Assembly (NCBI RefSeq): GCF_007655135.1
Contig: NC_045132.1
Location: forward strand, 27,708,354-27,772,353
Direction of reading: 5' to 3'
Source of the DNA: Punica granatum
Lineage: Eukaryota > Streptophyta > Magnoliopsida > Myrtales > Lythraceae
DNA length: 64,000 nucleotides
How positions within the stretch are numbered: the first letter of the stretch is position 1; each line of letters starts with the position of its first letter. This document shows positions 21,626 through 33,855 of this stretch, piece by piece. Under the pieces are notes generated by a model. The model was not told where the DNA came from and ran no database searches. It worked only from the letters and a program-made list of their open reading frames with translations. Position numbers and translations under genes: made by a program.

Positions 21626-24246
21626 ATGAAGCTGGGGGACAGGTTCCAAGCAGAAAAGTTCAATCTTTCTTATGCTGATCTCCATTACGAAATCACTAAG
21701 GATGTACAAGATACACGTTCACTGGATGACCAGAAGAGGACTGTGAGAAGCACAAATGAGGACGATGAGCTAGTTAAGTACATGTCCAATTTGCCAAGTT
21801 TCCTCAAGAGAGGGGAAAACATCCAAGAGAAGACATTTAGCGTTGGAGTCCTTGACTGGGGACGCCTAGAGAAATGGCAGCATAGTCACAAACAGACAGT
21901 GCACAAAGCTAGTAGGTATTTTACCTCTAGTACCAGCACATCCTCATCACACTCGACGGAGGCATCTTCCAGTCATTCCAGTAGAGGTCGAAGTTGCTCT
22001 CCTATCAATCAGAGGATGCATCAGCCTACACTTCGACCCTCTCCAATAGCTTCTCTTGATGAACATGATGTGGCAACTGTCAAACCTACTGGAGAAAATG
22101 CTTTTGTAGTGGATAAAGGCAACAGTGTGCTCGATAATTATTCGTATAGTGCAAACGCTGCATTAGATCAAACTCTCAAACTCTGTCCGGAAGACGAGAG
22201 AGAAGAGAGCGAGAAGAGAGAGCTTAATCCCAAGATGTTTCAGAAGATAGAAGCGTCAAAAGATGTAAAAGGGAATGTGGTAAGATCTTGTTCGAAGGAG
22301 AAGAAAGAGGTCCAACTCCAAGAATGCAAGTCTGGAGAGACAGTTGATCTGTTGGAACAATCTAACGCTGGTAAATCTGGCGGTGAACTTGCGGAATGGC
22401 CAAATAGAATTGTTATTCTTCTGCCCAGAAACGTCCCTAGCAGCGGTAAGTTTGAAGTATCGCAGCTTCCTGATTCCACTGCCAGTTCAGAACAGAAATC
22501 ATCAGCAGGGCGAAGTCAAGGAGGCATCTCTGGAAAATGTTTGGAAGTTCACCGGGCGAAGTTTGATTCCAATTTTGTGCAGATTAAGCAACGGATTTCA
22601 CTAGATGCGAGTCCAACAAAGTTACCGTTGGAGGGGTTTTGTCCTGTTCCTGCACCAGCTAGAGCTTCTGTGAGCCCACGCACAAGCAGCAATGTGCAAA
22701 TGAGACCCTCTAATGTTGCTTTGTTGAAAGATGATGCTGGTAAGCCATCTAAGGGACTGGATTCAAAAACAAGCAAAGCGTCAAGTGAAAAGCCAAGAAG
22801 CACTTCACCTTTCCGCCGCTTGACAATTGGTGTTGGGAAGATTGTTAAGAGCTCTAACTCAAAGGAGGTTCCAACTTCATCAGATTCAAGTTCTTTACAG
22901 ACTTCTGTGAGTTCATGTCTAGAGAAGCTTGAGTCATCTGCTACCTCTCCAGCTAGATCCAGGTCCAGTCCCCTGAGAAGGTTGTTGGACCCATTGCTGA
23001 AACCAAAAGTGTCAAGTTACAATCATTCTGATTATCCATCAAGGAAGACTGCAGCTTCAATTGGACTGGGTTGCAATTCATCCAAGGGCCGGCCAGATTC
23101 CACGGTTGTACAGCCAGGAAAAGCCAAATTGGATTTAACCGGTCGTAATTCAATTAATGTTGATAATTCACATTTGGAGAAGAACAGTGGCTTACCCATG
23201 GTGCAAGCTCTTCTCCGGGTGGCATTCAAGAATGGTTTTCCGTTGTTTACCTTTGCAGTGGACAATGACGGAGATATTCTCGCAGCCACGATGAAAGAAT
23301 GCAGCAGCTCCTCAGTAAAGGATAATCGAAGTTGGATTTACACGTTCCTCACAATCCGGGAAGTCAAGAAGAAGAACGGAATCTGGATAAATCAGGGAGG
23401 CAAGAGCAAATGTCATGATTACGTCCCCAGTGTTGTGGCCCAGATGAAGGTTTCAGATTCCCGCTCATCGAACTTGAGAGAGTTTGTTTTATTTTCTGTG
23501 GAGCCGAGAAAGCAAAATCAGTCGAGCTCAGACTTCAAGCCAAATGATGAGCTTGCAGCAATCGTATGTCAGATCCCTTTGAGATTAAATCCATGTTCAG
23601 TCGGAAGCGGGCATCAGGGAGTTGTCTCTGATGACATGGATCATGAGGATCTCGTCAACACGACAGTGATCCTTCCGAGTGGGGTCCACAGTTTGCCGAG
23701 TAAGGGGGGGCCTTCTTCGCTTATTCAGCGCTGGAGGTCAGGTGGATCTTGTGATTGTGGAGGCTGGGATCTGGGTTGCCAACTGAAGGTTCTTTCTGGA
23801 GATCATCACCCCAGGGAGAGAGTGAGTTCATCAGAAGCTGCGTCGGCAGCAGATCTCTGTGTCCTTTTCCCTCAGGTGCTGAAGTTTTTCTTTGATTTGG
23901 ACGATCATTAGATCTTTACTTTGTCAAGTTGATTTATGTTATTTGACCGATGGACTGTTGACAGGTGGATACACAAGAAAATCTGCCCGAGCTTACTTTG
24001 GCTCTGTTCAAGGATGGAATCTACTCGATCGAGTTCAATTCGTCACTCTCTGTGCTACAGACCTTCTCCGCCTGCATAGCAGTCCTGGAAAGTAGAAAGA
24101 TGATCGAGAACTTGGAAGATCCGAATCTTTCTGTAGGAAAATCTTCCGGTGTAAGCATGCACTCTCATAATGGAGATCTTCCTGGAAAGTATATCTCTAA
24201 TCCTCCCCTTTCTCCAGCCGGGAGAGTATTAGAACGGCCCATATAG
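21626..24246 (+). CDS. DUF3527 domain protein, two coding exons
   Basis: Coding exons 21626-23875 and 23965-24246 join in phase 0 over an 89-bp intron, giving 843 residues. The N-terminus is MKLGDRFQAEKFNLSYADLH, then a motif with FLKRGENIQEKTFSVGVLDW. The middle is Ser-rich and low-complexity with basic patches (SPFRRLTIG, SPLRRLLDP). From about residue 525 (VQALLRVAFKNGFPLFTFAV) to the end lies the DUF3527 region, including a Cys/Gly motif CDCGGWDLGCQLKVL near residue 705-720 and the terminal LALFKDGIYSIEFNSSLSVL. The family is plant-specific with no established biochemical role; many members look intrinsically disordered before the C-terminal domain. The upstream exon frame runs on to TAG at 23909-23911 if the intron is retained. 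The start agrees with the conserved MKLG opening. Confidence 0.9.
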
Positions 24247-24249
24247 GAA

Positions 24250-25224
24250 TCAGCTCATAGTAGTTCATATGCACTTATGCTCTGATGCAATTATTTTAGA
24301 TAGGTAATGGGGTGATCGGAATCAACTTCGACTTACTGGAAGTTCATAGCTTGTAAAAATATAAGCATCATGTCCAGAGTTTCTACAATAATTATATGTA
24401 TCTTTAGTAGTGATGAGAATGCGGTTCTCTTTTTGTGTTAGGTCCTGCATTCTGACTGATTAGGAAGCATTTGGCAGCTTCAAAGTGTACTTCAATGGGG
24501 AACATTGTTCACTGTTTATTATTAATAACATTAATTAAAGTGCGCATATTTCTATTTATGGCTTAAACTTTACAAAATGTAACAATCTATACCTCCGAAT
24601 GACCCCAAATTACCCATGGTAATCTTTACTAATAGTGGATCAATCATTCTCTTTCGGATGATAATTTTATCGAATATATTGAACGGAAATAAGTGGAAAT
24701 ATATAATATATATAACCCTTTTTTCAGAAATACAAACTCTTTTTGGCTGTATATGCTCGGTTGCAATTCGATTTTCATGGACCTTTATAGAGCATATGGA
24801 CAGCGCGTGGATTTTATATTTTTGAATTTTGAAATGTCTTCTTAAAATTGAAATTATACGCAATGGCTGCTCACAATCACACGAATAAAATTGACAATAG
24901 TGAAACCTTAATTTGTAACCGAAAGACAAACGAAAAGGAGCTTTCATGAGCCCGCGCCGGATGTTCTCATCATCGGGAATTTTTTTTTTCTTATCTATAA
25001 TTGTCCATCGTCAAAAATAGTCAAAACATATCGACCGACGAATAATAATAATAATAATAATAACAAAAGGCAAGTAAAATTTAGCCTAATTAAATTGATT
25101 GAATTGGTCTAAGCTTAATCAATCATCATCCCAAGTGTGTTTAGATGTCAAGCTTTGGGGTTGGGGGATGCAAGAGGAAGAACCGATCGATTGATCGATC
25201 ACGCGCTGTGTGTGTGTGTGTGTC

Positions 25225-25279
<55 letters not shown>

Positions 25280-25678
25280 GAAGTGAAATCTACAATCCTG
25301 ACCGCGGAATCCTCTCGATTCTCATTTCCGCTTTACTCCCTCCTCCCCTGAACTGATTTGTCAACAAACATATTCGCGCTCTGATACAGTTTCTCGCCAT
25401 AATTTTGAAATATTGAAATTTGATCTGATCGATGCTGCTGCTGCTGTTTTTGCTTGTTGGACTTGGATCCGATTCGATTCTGCTCAATCTTCTTCGTCTA
25501 CTCCGGTCTTGCGGTTGGTCGCTTTGATCCGGAGTATTCTGTTCTATCTATTTGATTCTCCACCTCGTTCTTGCTCTCGCTCTCATTTCGTAGCGGTAGT
25601 GGGTTCATTAACACTGAGTATCAGCTTTCTTGAGAGGCGGATGGGCGATTGACCTCCGGCTCAGGCTCCGATCGAGAA
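24250..25678. other. intergenic and 5' UTR of the IPC synthase gene
   Basis: Holds the 3' UTR of the DUF3527 gene, an AAT run near 25040-25062, and the composite GT/GA microsatellite listed separately. From about 25285 the sequence looks like the leader of the next gene. No other gene seen. Confidence 0.5.
25207..25276. repeat. compound GT/GA microsatellite
   Basis: A GT run (about 25207-25222) is followed by a long GA run (about 25228-25276). It lies about 400 bp upstream of the IPC synthase ATG, inside or next to its promoter. Confidence 0.9.
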
Positions 25679-27289
25679 ATGCCGGTCCATGTTGCTCGTG
25701 AAGCTCCTAAGGTTTTCCCTCTCTTTTCCATTTCAGTCACGAACTCTCTGTCTCGTTTCTTCATCATGGCTCTACTTAACTATCTTTCTCTGTAACATCA
25801 CGTCTCTGACTTGAAGCTATGGAGGAAGATTTGCTCGGAGGTCTCTGTAGAGATTGCGCTTCTCTCTGAGAATTGGAAGCATCTTCTAGCTGGGATCGTT
25901 TTTCAGGTTTGGGCTTTATCATTGATTGGGCTACTTCTTCACCCTCCATTGATGAGTTGACGCTGCCGTTATTAATGCGATGATGATCTCGTTTAATGCT
26001 AGACTATTTGATACCATTACTTCCTAATATTATAAGTTTACTATACGATGACCTTGGTTCTGGGGTTTAAGAGATATCGTTGTCGCTCCAACACTTTAAC
26101 TAAGCGCATCTGGAGATGCAGCCAGCCACATTTGCAGTCTTCTGTTTATATTATTATTTTTTTAAGAAAAGAAATGATCATCTTAATTTTCAGAACTGTG
26201 CGAATGTATCACCGAAGTCATGCAATGCAAATGCTGCACACTCAGTATATAACTTGTTAACTCCATGGCTAGGCTGTTTGTGCATGAACTTAGGTGGGTG
26301 AATGTCGTTCAGCAAGTGTTCCATCCTGCTTGATGTAGATTCTTTTGTCTTGCTGAAAATTGTTTCCAGAAGGAGTGAAAATCTCTTTTATCAAATTCTC
26401 CCTGCTTCTCCATGTCTCTGGATGTCTGCATGGTTACATTTGCCCCATTTTTCTCTTCTTTCCGAGGGAATCTCTACTTTCATTAGGCTCTTTATATATA
26501 GTTACTGATGGTTTTATGGGTATTCGGAGGGTCAACTCACTCTACTTCCCATCTTTGGCAGTACCTTCATGGAGTGGCTGCTCATGGAGTTCACTACTTG
26601 CATCGACCTGGACCAACACTGCAGGATGTTGGGTTTTTTCTTGTTCCTGTAAGCAATGTATCCTTGTTTTTTGACACTATATTTTTATAGTTGGCTCTTG
26701 TAAGTCTTTTATCTTTTCATTATGTTGCAGGAACTGGGTCAAGAAAGAGCATATATCAGCGAGTCTCTGTTTTCGGTTATATTTTGTTCCTTTGTCTTGG
26801 TGAGATTTCATGATTCCTTCTACTTTTTGTCCTCGGCTGCTTGCTTGGCGTCCACATTATAAGTTTTGTGTTTATATCAGAATGTCATCATGATTTATTT
26901 TGTATTAGCAACCTACTGATTCTTCTTCATTGCAGTGGACATTTCACCCTTTTGTTTTCCAGAGCAAAAAAATCTATACAGCCCTCATATGGTGCAGGGT
27001 TCTTGCTTATTTAGTTGTAAGTTTCACTTTGTTGATCTTTCGCTTGCTTCTTTTCCTTTTCCCCCTTTTTGGTGAAAACTTACTAATCGTACTGTTTTAC
27101 ATGTTAATTAATTTGGCTCCTGTAAGGTCCTGATTCTCTTGCACTAGGAGTTTAGCAATTGATACTGTAATTTACTTTCTATGGAATTTCTTGGTATGGA
27201 CAAGTTTACAATTATCAGATTGATTTTGATATTCTGAAGTAGTTAGTTTTGTCAGACCTTGCAACACTAAGTGATTAGTTTTCTTTTTA

Positions 27290-27326
<37 letters not shown>

Positions 27327-28613
27327 GCGTGTGTGTGCGTGCGTGCATGCATGAAACTAAAAATGCATGTCACAGGTGTGAGTTGATTGATAGTTCTGCC
27401 TGAGATTCTGTCGATTCTGCCTAACAATGTTCTGGGCATGTCCAATGGTTTTTCTAGGCGTGCCAAATTCTCCGCATCCTCACTTTTTATTCAACTCAGC
27501 TACCAGGTCCAAACTACCATTGCCGTGAGGTAAGCTTATTTTGTTGCTGGTAGAAAATCAATTCTACTAGTGGCACATAGTAATCTACTTCTTCATTTAT
27601 TTTTATTCTTGGGACTGCTAGATTCGTTCTCCAGCATACTATGAAATAATGGTTCTTTCAGGGTTCAAGACTTGCTAGGCTGCCCCCTCCAGAGAGTGTG
27701 TTCGAGGTGGTTTTGCTAAACTGTAAGTTTAATCTCGTATGTTTTTCTCTCTGTCGCATGGTATCGTATCCATTTATTTGTTTGTTTATTAGTTAATTTT
27801 GAATGGGCAGTTCCCCGAGGGATTCTCTATGGATGTGGTGACTTGATTTTTTCATCACACATGATCTTTAGCTTGGTTTTTGTTCGCACGTACCACAAGT
27901 ACGGTGTCAGCAGGTAACTCATTATCAAGTGGAAAGATGATTCTTTCTAACGACTAGTTCAGTTTTTGTTACTGAATGATTTGTCTAATCCGATAGGGCT
28001 TAATGTTTGGCTGCACATGGAGCTGATGGGTGTTTATCATCTATTGGCAAAAAAACAGTTATTCATATTTGTGATTTGGTGCTATTCCGCATTCATGCCT
28101 GCAGGTTTATGAAGCTGTTTGGCTGGTTATTAGCTGTGGTCCAGAGCATATTAATCATAGCATCTCGCAAGCATTACACAGTTGACATTGTAGTCGCATG
28201 GTAATCATAGAATGCTTTTGCTCGGACATTGATGAGGGAATCCTTGAGGAGTGAAGTTTTCTTTGGTAGCCTCATCGATCATTTTTTTTTTCTTTCTGCA
28301 GGTATACTGTAAATCTGGTAGCTTTCTTTGTTGACAAAAAATTGCCAGGTCAGCATTCTTTAAACCGGCTTGTTTCTGCTGTATATATATATATTTTTTT
28401 AAATTAAAGTGTTTGAGCAGTTAGTTCAGTAAATTTCCAGTTTGAGAGGATATGTGACTGGGTGAGTAATGCTCGTTTATTGCAGAACTACCTGATAGAT
28501 CCTCTTCTGCTTCTATGTCTCCCTCGTTACTTCCTTCTATCGCCAAAGATAAGGACAGCAAGAACAGAGAAGAGAGATTCAATCTCCTTAATGGGATCAC
28601 TGTGAGCACATAG
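25679..28613 (+). CDS. inositol phosphorylceramide synthase (phosphatidylinositol:ceramide inositolphosphotransferase)
   Basis: Transfers phosphoinositol from phosphatidylinositol to ceramide in the Golgi, the first step to plant GIPC sphingolipids; Arabidopsis ERH1/IPCS2 is the model. Eleven exons: 25679-25711, 25817-25906, 26562-26648, 26731-26799, 26936-27016, 27458-27529, 27662-27722, 27811-27913, 28105-28200, 28302-28348 and 28486-28613. They splice to 288 residues in one frame, close to the known length of about 300. The protein starts [15 protein letters not shown] and has [16 protein letters not shown], several membrane spans, and the sphingomyelin-synthase-type catalytic triad: His181 (CGDLIFSSH) with His222 and Asp226 ([13 protein letters not shown]). 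The C-terminus is a soluble Ser/Lys-rich tail. All introns fit GT-AG. A long GT microsatellite lies in intron 5. Confidence 0.93.
27292..27346. repeat. GT/GTGC microsatellite in IPC synthase intron 5
   Basis: A long GT run that turns into GTGTGC and GCATGC repeats, fully intronic. Confidence 0.9.
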
Positions 28614-28619
28614 GTTGAG

Positions 28620-30234
28620 CAAAGCGATATCTTATCCTAACCTCCAATAACAGCATTCCTGGCTCCATTTGATTTTTCAATGCTCAAATTTGTGTTCTTT
28701 TAGATCTACCATGAACCGTACTCTCTTGGGATTGGAGCTGGTAAGATGAAGAATGATGAATATGCTAATACGAGCAACATGAGCTGAAGATAGCTGTGTT
28801 GCTGATTTATACCTTTTATGCACTGAGTTCAGTGTTTGAAGCTGTTGCGACCTCGAGTCTGAATTTGTGTCCTGATCTGTGTTATTGTTAGGAGAATGCA
28901 GCAGTGGAATTACACGTGATTGCTAAAATTGCAGCACTGTACAGCAGCATGTGCCTGTGGTGAGAAGTGCTATACTTATTGCTCTTAAAAACTAGAGGGG
29001 GAGAGAGACTGAGAGAGGGAGAGAGAGAATGGGCTTTTGTCGCATTGCACAGATCCATGAGACTTGGTTGCATAATCGGATCACCAAAGGAGGGGACGAT
29101 ACGGGGAGTAAATTGTTTGCGGAGCTATTCTTCTCCCTCTCTGGCATAGGAGAATTCCATTGACTTTCTTCTTTGCAGGAGCCGCTATTGTTGCTTCACT
29201 ATTTAATCAAATTCGAGTTGATACAAATATGGAAAATTGACCTATGTCCTGAATTTGTAGGTTCCTATGCAACACATAGAGACGATGTTAATGGCAAGTA
29301 TCTGAGGGGATGACAACACAGATCCAGCAGTACCAATACCGATACTAAGTGCTAAGCTTCACTAATAATGCAATTACAAACAAATTACGACATTCACATG
29401 CAGCTAAATTTTGTCTAAAAAATTTGATCAAATTATAATCTTTTTATTCTCGCGCGAGTACTAATTGAGAACAGCAGCCGCAGCAGGAGTTTGTCATGCG
29501 ATGGGGTTTCCTTTTAGGCCATTTTTTGACCCAATTATTATGAACTACTGATATGTGTGTCCGCGTTATATTGCGGGAGACAGTTTTCGTGACAATCATG
29601 TCATAATTTGCTACACGTTCAAAATTGATATATTTTAGGGGTTTCGACGCCATATATCTTTTGGTTTGATCCGTTTTTAAAATTTATCTCATGGTTTAAA
29701 AATTACCTAAAAGTATTTATAGTTTACATGTTGTTCAAGATCTATCGTAACGTTAATTTGTCTGTCAATTTTTAACGGAGATTTAAGATGGATCAGTTTT
29801 AATTTTTCCGGATGAAGTATAATATAATATAATACTTTGCAGCTATACCCACGCAGAAGCACAGAGCCAGGGGTGCAGGTGGCCCAGCCCACTAACTCCA
29901 TTTGCCTTTTAACATCCTTTTCGCTCATTGCAATAATCTCTGTTATATTCATCGGACAACTGATGATGTGGGAAAGAGGAGACAGCCTTTGTTACTCCCC
30001 AACATGCCTCTAGTTGAGTTGAGTTGAGTTGAGTTCTCCACAATACTACCTTTCCTCTTTTCTTTTCTGCTTCCAAGGGTCTTCGAGTCGCAACATGGTT
30101 GTCCGTATGTAACTTCCCATGCCAAGTACCCCTAGGCAGTCCAAGTCCGACAAAAGTAAATCGATTCGGGAAATGGACTACTATAGTATACATGGAGGAG
30201 TGGAATCTTGGCTGGTACATATATTATATATATA
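28620..30234. other. intergenic, 3' of the IPC synthase gene
   Basis: Probable 3' UTR, then no supported gene. Contains a GA-rich stretch near 28995-29030 and a pentanucleotide array of GAGTT units at about 30012-30036. Confidence 0.5.
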
Positions 30235-32000
30235 CTAGTCGTGAAACTCGTGAATTGTATGAGATAGATCTATCAATTTTGAAAAAAAAATAATTAAAGA
30301 AAATGAAAATTACTTGGAAAATCAAAAGTGAATAAAAATAAACAAACAACATTCACATTTAGTGGTAGAAAAACTTACTTTCTGAAATACTTTTTCAAGA
30401 TATTAACTCACATCACCAATCATGAAAAAATATGAAAAAAATTAGAGAAAAATAAAAGAATGAAATCTTTTTATAAATATGAGAGAAAAATCAAAGTATA
30501 AATTTAATCAAATCACCTACATTTAGAGAGAGACATAGTTTCAATAGCTCGCATCTAGTTGTAGACGTATTATTTAAGAGCTGAATAGACTCCTATTTAC
30601 ATGTGTGATAATTCATATTTATAACTACCATATAAAATATAGTTAAAATATAATATGATTTATTTATTTATTTTGCGAAAATCTGATTTGTTTTTTATAT
30701 TAAAATAGTTATCTACAAAAACATATAATTCATATATTCTTTTTCTTACTATATGTACTAAAAGTTACATAACCATATATTAATATATTGTATATTATGT
30801 ATGAATATACACTAATATATATATACTTATTTTGATGTTAACATTTATTTATAAAATATTCATTTTAATTTTAAAACTTTTGAGATTATTAAATAATATC
30901 TATACATATAATAAAATCTTCTCTTTTGTATCAAATACATTATGTTATATAGATTATAAAAATTAAAGAAATCAAGCAATTGAATTTTCTGACGAGATAT
31001 CTTCAAAAAATATTTTCTTATTAAAAACAATTTCGAAAATCAAAAAAATCAAAAAATCTAGAAAATTCCATATTTACCTATAATATATTATCTAATCTAT
31101 TTTTAAAAAATAGATATCTATAAAACAGTATAATTCATATATACATTTTCTTATTATATATAATAAAAGTTGTCCACACAGCCACATATTGATACATCTA
31201 TATTATGTATGAATATATAATAGTACAAACTTATTTTGATATTAGTATCTATGTGATGAAATATTTTTTTATTTTAAAAATTCAAGATTATTTAATAATA
31301 TATAGATTATAAAAATTTTAAAATCAAGAAATTGTATTTTATGATGAGATATCTTTTAAAAATATTTTTTTATTAAAAATAATTCCGAAAATTTAAAAAA
31401 ATTTAAAAACCTAGAAAGATCCATTTAGAAAATGCATATTGCATTCAACGGAGATCACCATAATATCCAAAGGATTTTATGGTATTTTCTATTTTATTAA
31501 ATGGAATATTATTTCAAGAGATTTTGTTGCTAATTTTGTAATTGACTATAATTTAAAATTTTAAAAAAACTCAAAAAATAAGAAAATTTCATTCATAAAT
31601 AGCGCGTTCTAAGGTAATCTAGGATGAAATATTAACTTTCATATTAAAAACTTAAAGATTATGAAATAATATATAAAATATAAAAATTAAAGAAATCAAG
31701 AAATCAAATTTTATGATGAGGTATCTTTTATTAAAAATAATTCTGAAAATTAGAATACCTAGAAAGTGCATTTAGAAAATTTATATTGCCTTCAATTGGA
31801 GATCACCATAGTATCTAAAAGATTTTATGGTGTTCTCGATTTTTTAAATGAAATATTATTTCAGAAGATTTTATTGTTAATTTTATAATCAAAGATAATT
31901 TAAAATTTTAAAAACTCAAAAAATCGAGAAAATTTCATTAAGAAACGGAGCGTTTTGAGATTAACTGACCTAGCCACCTCGTACCTTATTTTCATATATG
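30235..32000 (-). mobile_element. Helitron-like non-autonomous element, copy 1
   Basis: Very AT-rich and without coding capacity. Read on the minus strand it ends in a short hairpin (CTCATACAATTCACGAG) about 8 bases before the terminal CTAG, which is followed by T, as for a Helitron 3' end (hairpin, CTRR, insertion between A and T). It shares extended similarity with copy 2, including the segment around 30400-30665. Inside it, a block of about 350-400 bp recurs in diverged form (for example near 30690-31050, 31080-31440 and 31600-31780), so it has expanded internally. The 5' end near 31992-32000 abuts the 3' end of copy 2. The class assignment rests on termini I read by eye. Confidence 0.5.
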
Positions 32001-32472
32001 TTAGTCTTGGAGCCCGTGCGTTGCGCGGATACTTCCACCAACTTGAAAAAAATGTATATAATAAAAAATTAAAAAGAAAACCTCCTTCGAGAATCATGAT
32101 TGAATAAAGAATAAAATAAATAAATACCTTTGCGTTAGGGAGTAATAATATTTTTCGAGAGATGAAACTCACATCACAAATCTTGAAAAAGAATATGAGA
32201 AAAAAGCAAAAAATTAGAGAAAAATAAAAAAAATGAAAATTTTCAATGAACATGAGAGATAAGATCAAGGCATAAATTTAATCAACTAACTTGCATTTAT
32301 GGATAGACATACGTTTCGAGAGATCGCATTTAGTTGTAGACATATGAGCTGGATATATCATGTTTATGTGTATAATAATCCATATTTATAACTATCGTAC
32401 AAAATATAGATAAAATATAATATGATTTATTTTACTTTTTCGGTGAATAAATATATTTAGTTTTAAAAATAA

Positions 32473-32477
32473 AATAT
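32473..32477. repeat. target-site duplication, left copy (AATAT)
   Basis: AATAT directly before the terminal TG of the Copia element. The same five bases follow the terminal CA on the right. Confidence 0.85.
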
Positions 32478-33152
32478 TGCTAGTTCCACGGGGCGCAACG
32501 AAAGCGAAAAAGGAACAGAAATTCAAAATTTCCTACCCGTGAAACTAATTCCAAGACCTACTAGAAGAATAAGAGTAAATAAAAGCGTACCTGGAATATT
32601 TAAAATTGTCGACCGAGCGTCCCACGCGTGACGCCTCTATCGGTATCCACACCGACTTTGTCGACGAGTCTTCGAGATCGGCGGTGCTAGCGACCAACAC
32701 TCGAAAGAAACACTGATGCGACACCCGAAATTTTCAGACTAATAGACCTAATTTGAGTTGAACAATTCAACCCAAATAATATATATATATATATGTGCTG
32801 ATACATATATGTGTGCGTGCATATATGTGTATGCATATAAAATATATATATAATTTGGGTTGAATTGTTCAACTCAAATTAGGTCCATTAGTCTGAAAAT
32901 TTCGGGTGTCGCATCAGTGTTTCTTTCGAGTGTTGGTCGCTAGCACCGCCGATCTCGAAGACTCGTCGACAAAGTCGGTGTGGATACCGGTAGAGGCGTT
33001 ACGCGTGGGACGCTCGGTCGACAATTTTAAATATTCAAGGTACGCTTTTATTTACTCTTATTCTTCTAGTAGGTCTTTGAATTAGTTTCACGGGTATGAA
33101 ATTTTGAATTTCTGTTCCTTTTTCGCTTCCGTTGCGCCCCGTGGAACTAGCA
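32478..33152. repeat. left LTR palindrome (inverted U5 plus direct R/U5)
   Basis: Arms of about 300 bp (32478-32778 and 32853-33152) are near-perfect reverse complements around a TA-rich spacer of about 75 bp. The right arm ends in CTAGCA just before the primer-binding site, so it is the 3' part of the LTR. The left arm is the same segment inverted. A few single-base differences are visible. The U3 promoter part of the LTR is absent here. Confidence 0.9.
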
Positions 33153-33154
33153 AT

Positions 33155-33165
33155 TGGTATCAGAG
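33155..33165 (+). other. primer-binding site (initiator tRNA-Met type)
   Basis: TGGTATCAGAG, two bases after the CA of the LTR end, is the standard complement of the 3' end of plant initiator tRNA-Met used by Copia elements. Confidence 0.9.
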
Positions 33166-33855
33166 ACTAGCTAGTTAGAATCCGAGTAGATAATAGCATA
33201 AAATATGATTTTATACTTGGTACTGGTGTGATTATGTTTGATATTTGCGGTGCATGACTGTTAGACATGGACAATGTCCTAGTTGTGTTAGTATAATAGT
33301 TATGCGTGTGGACTATTATGTAATGGTTACATAATAATGTATGGTAAGATCGATTAAATGTTAATAAAATCCCTCAAAATATTAAGTCCTTATCCTTCCA
33401 CCGTGTAACGCTAGTCAAGACCAAGATCGATGAGTGTGTAGACCTTGCTCTCGCAGGATGCCCTCATCTATCCTAGTAAGACGTGGTGTTTACCAGTGGG
33501 CCGGACTTAACTGAGCAAGCCTAATAGGATTAGGAGTTCAGAGGCATGTAGTTGGGCATCGATCTACAAGATAGATTTGAATAAAGGAGTTATTCACCCA
33601 ACTAATCAAGAGTTGCATGTGATGCAATTGGGAAAGTGAGTTCCCTACCTAAATAGCCAGTTTTGGGTGAATCAGCCCTCGCTGACTCAGAGCTTGGTGC
33701 GATATGGATCTTGAACTACTATGAGAATGATATTCTCTGAATCAATATTCAGGGTCATTGATTTGATATAAATAGTGGGAGCAATATTTAATAAAGTCCT
33801 CATTAAATATTGTAGTGTCATAATACTTATTTTGCATTTTTTTGTGGTAGTTACC

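Noticed and set aside
24570..24947. 125-residue minus-strand frame after the DUF3527 gene
   Set aside because: Composition is that of AT-rich intergenic DNA; no motif or neighbour supports it.
31900..32268. 122-residue Phe-rich frame across the junction of the two Helitron-like elements
   Set aside because: Product of T-rich repeats crossing an element boundary.
32478..33152. Reading the left palindrome as an independent MITE
   Set aside because: Its right arm ends exactly at the primer-binding site and its left end shares the AATAT duplication with the far end of the Copia element, so it is LTR material.
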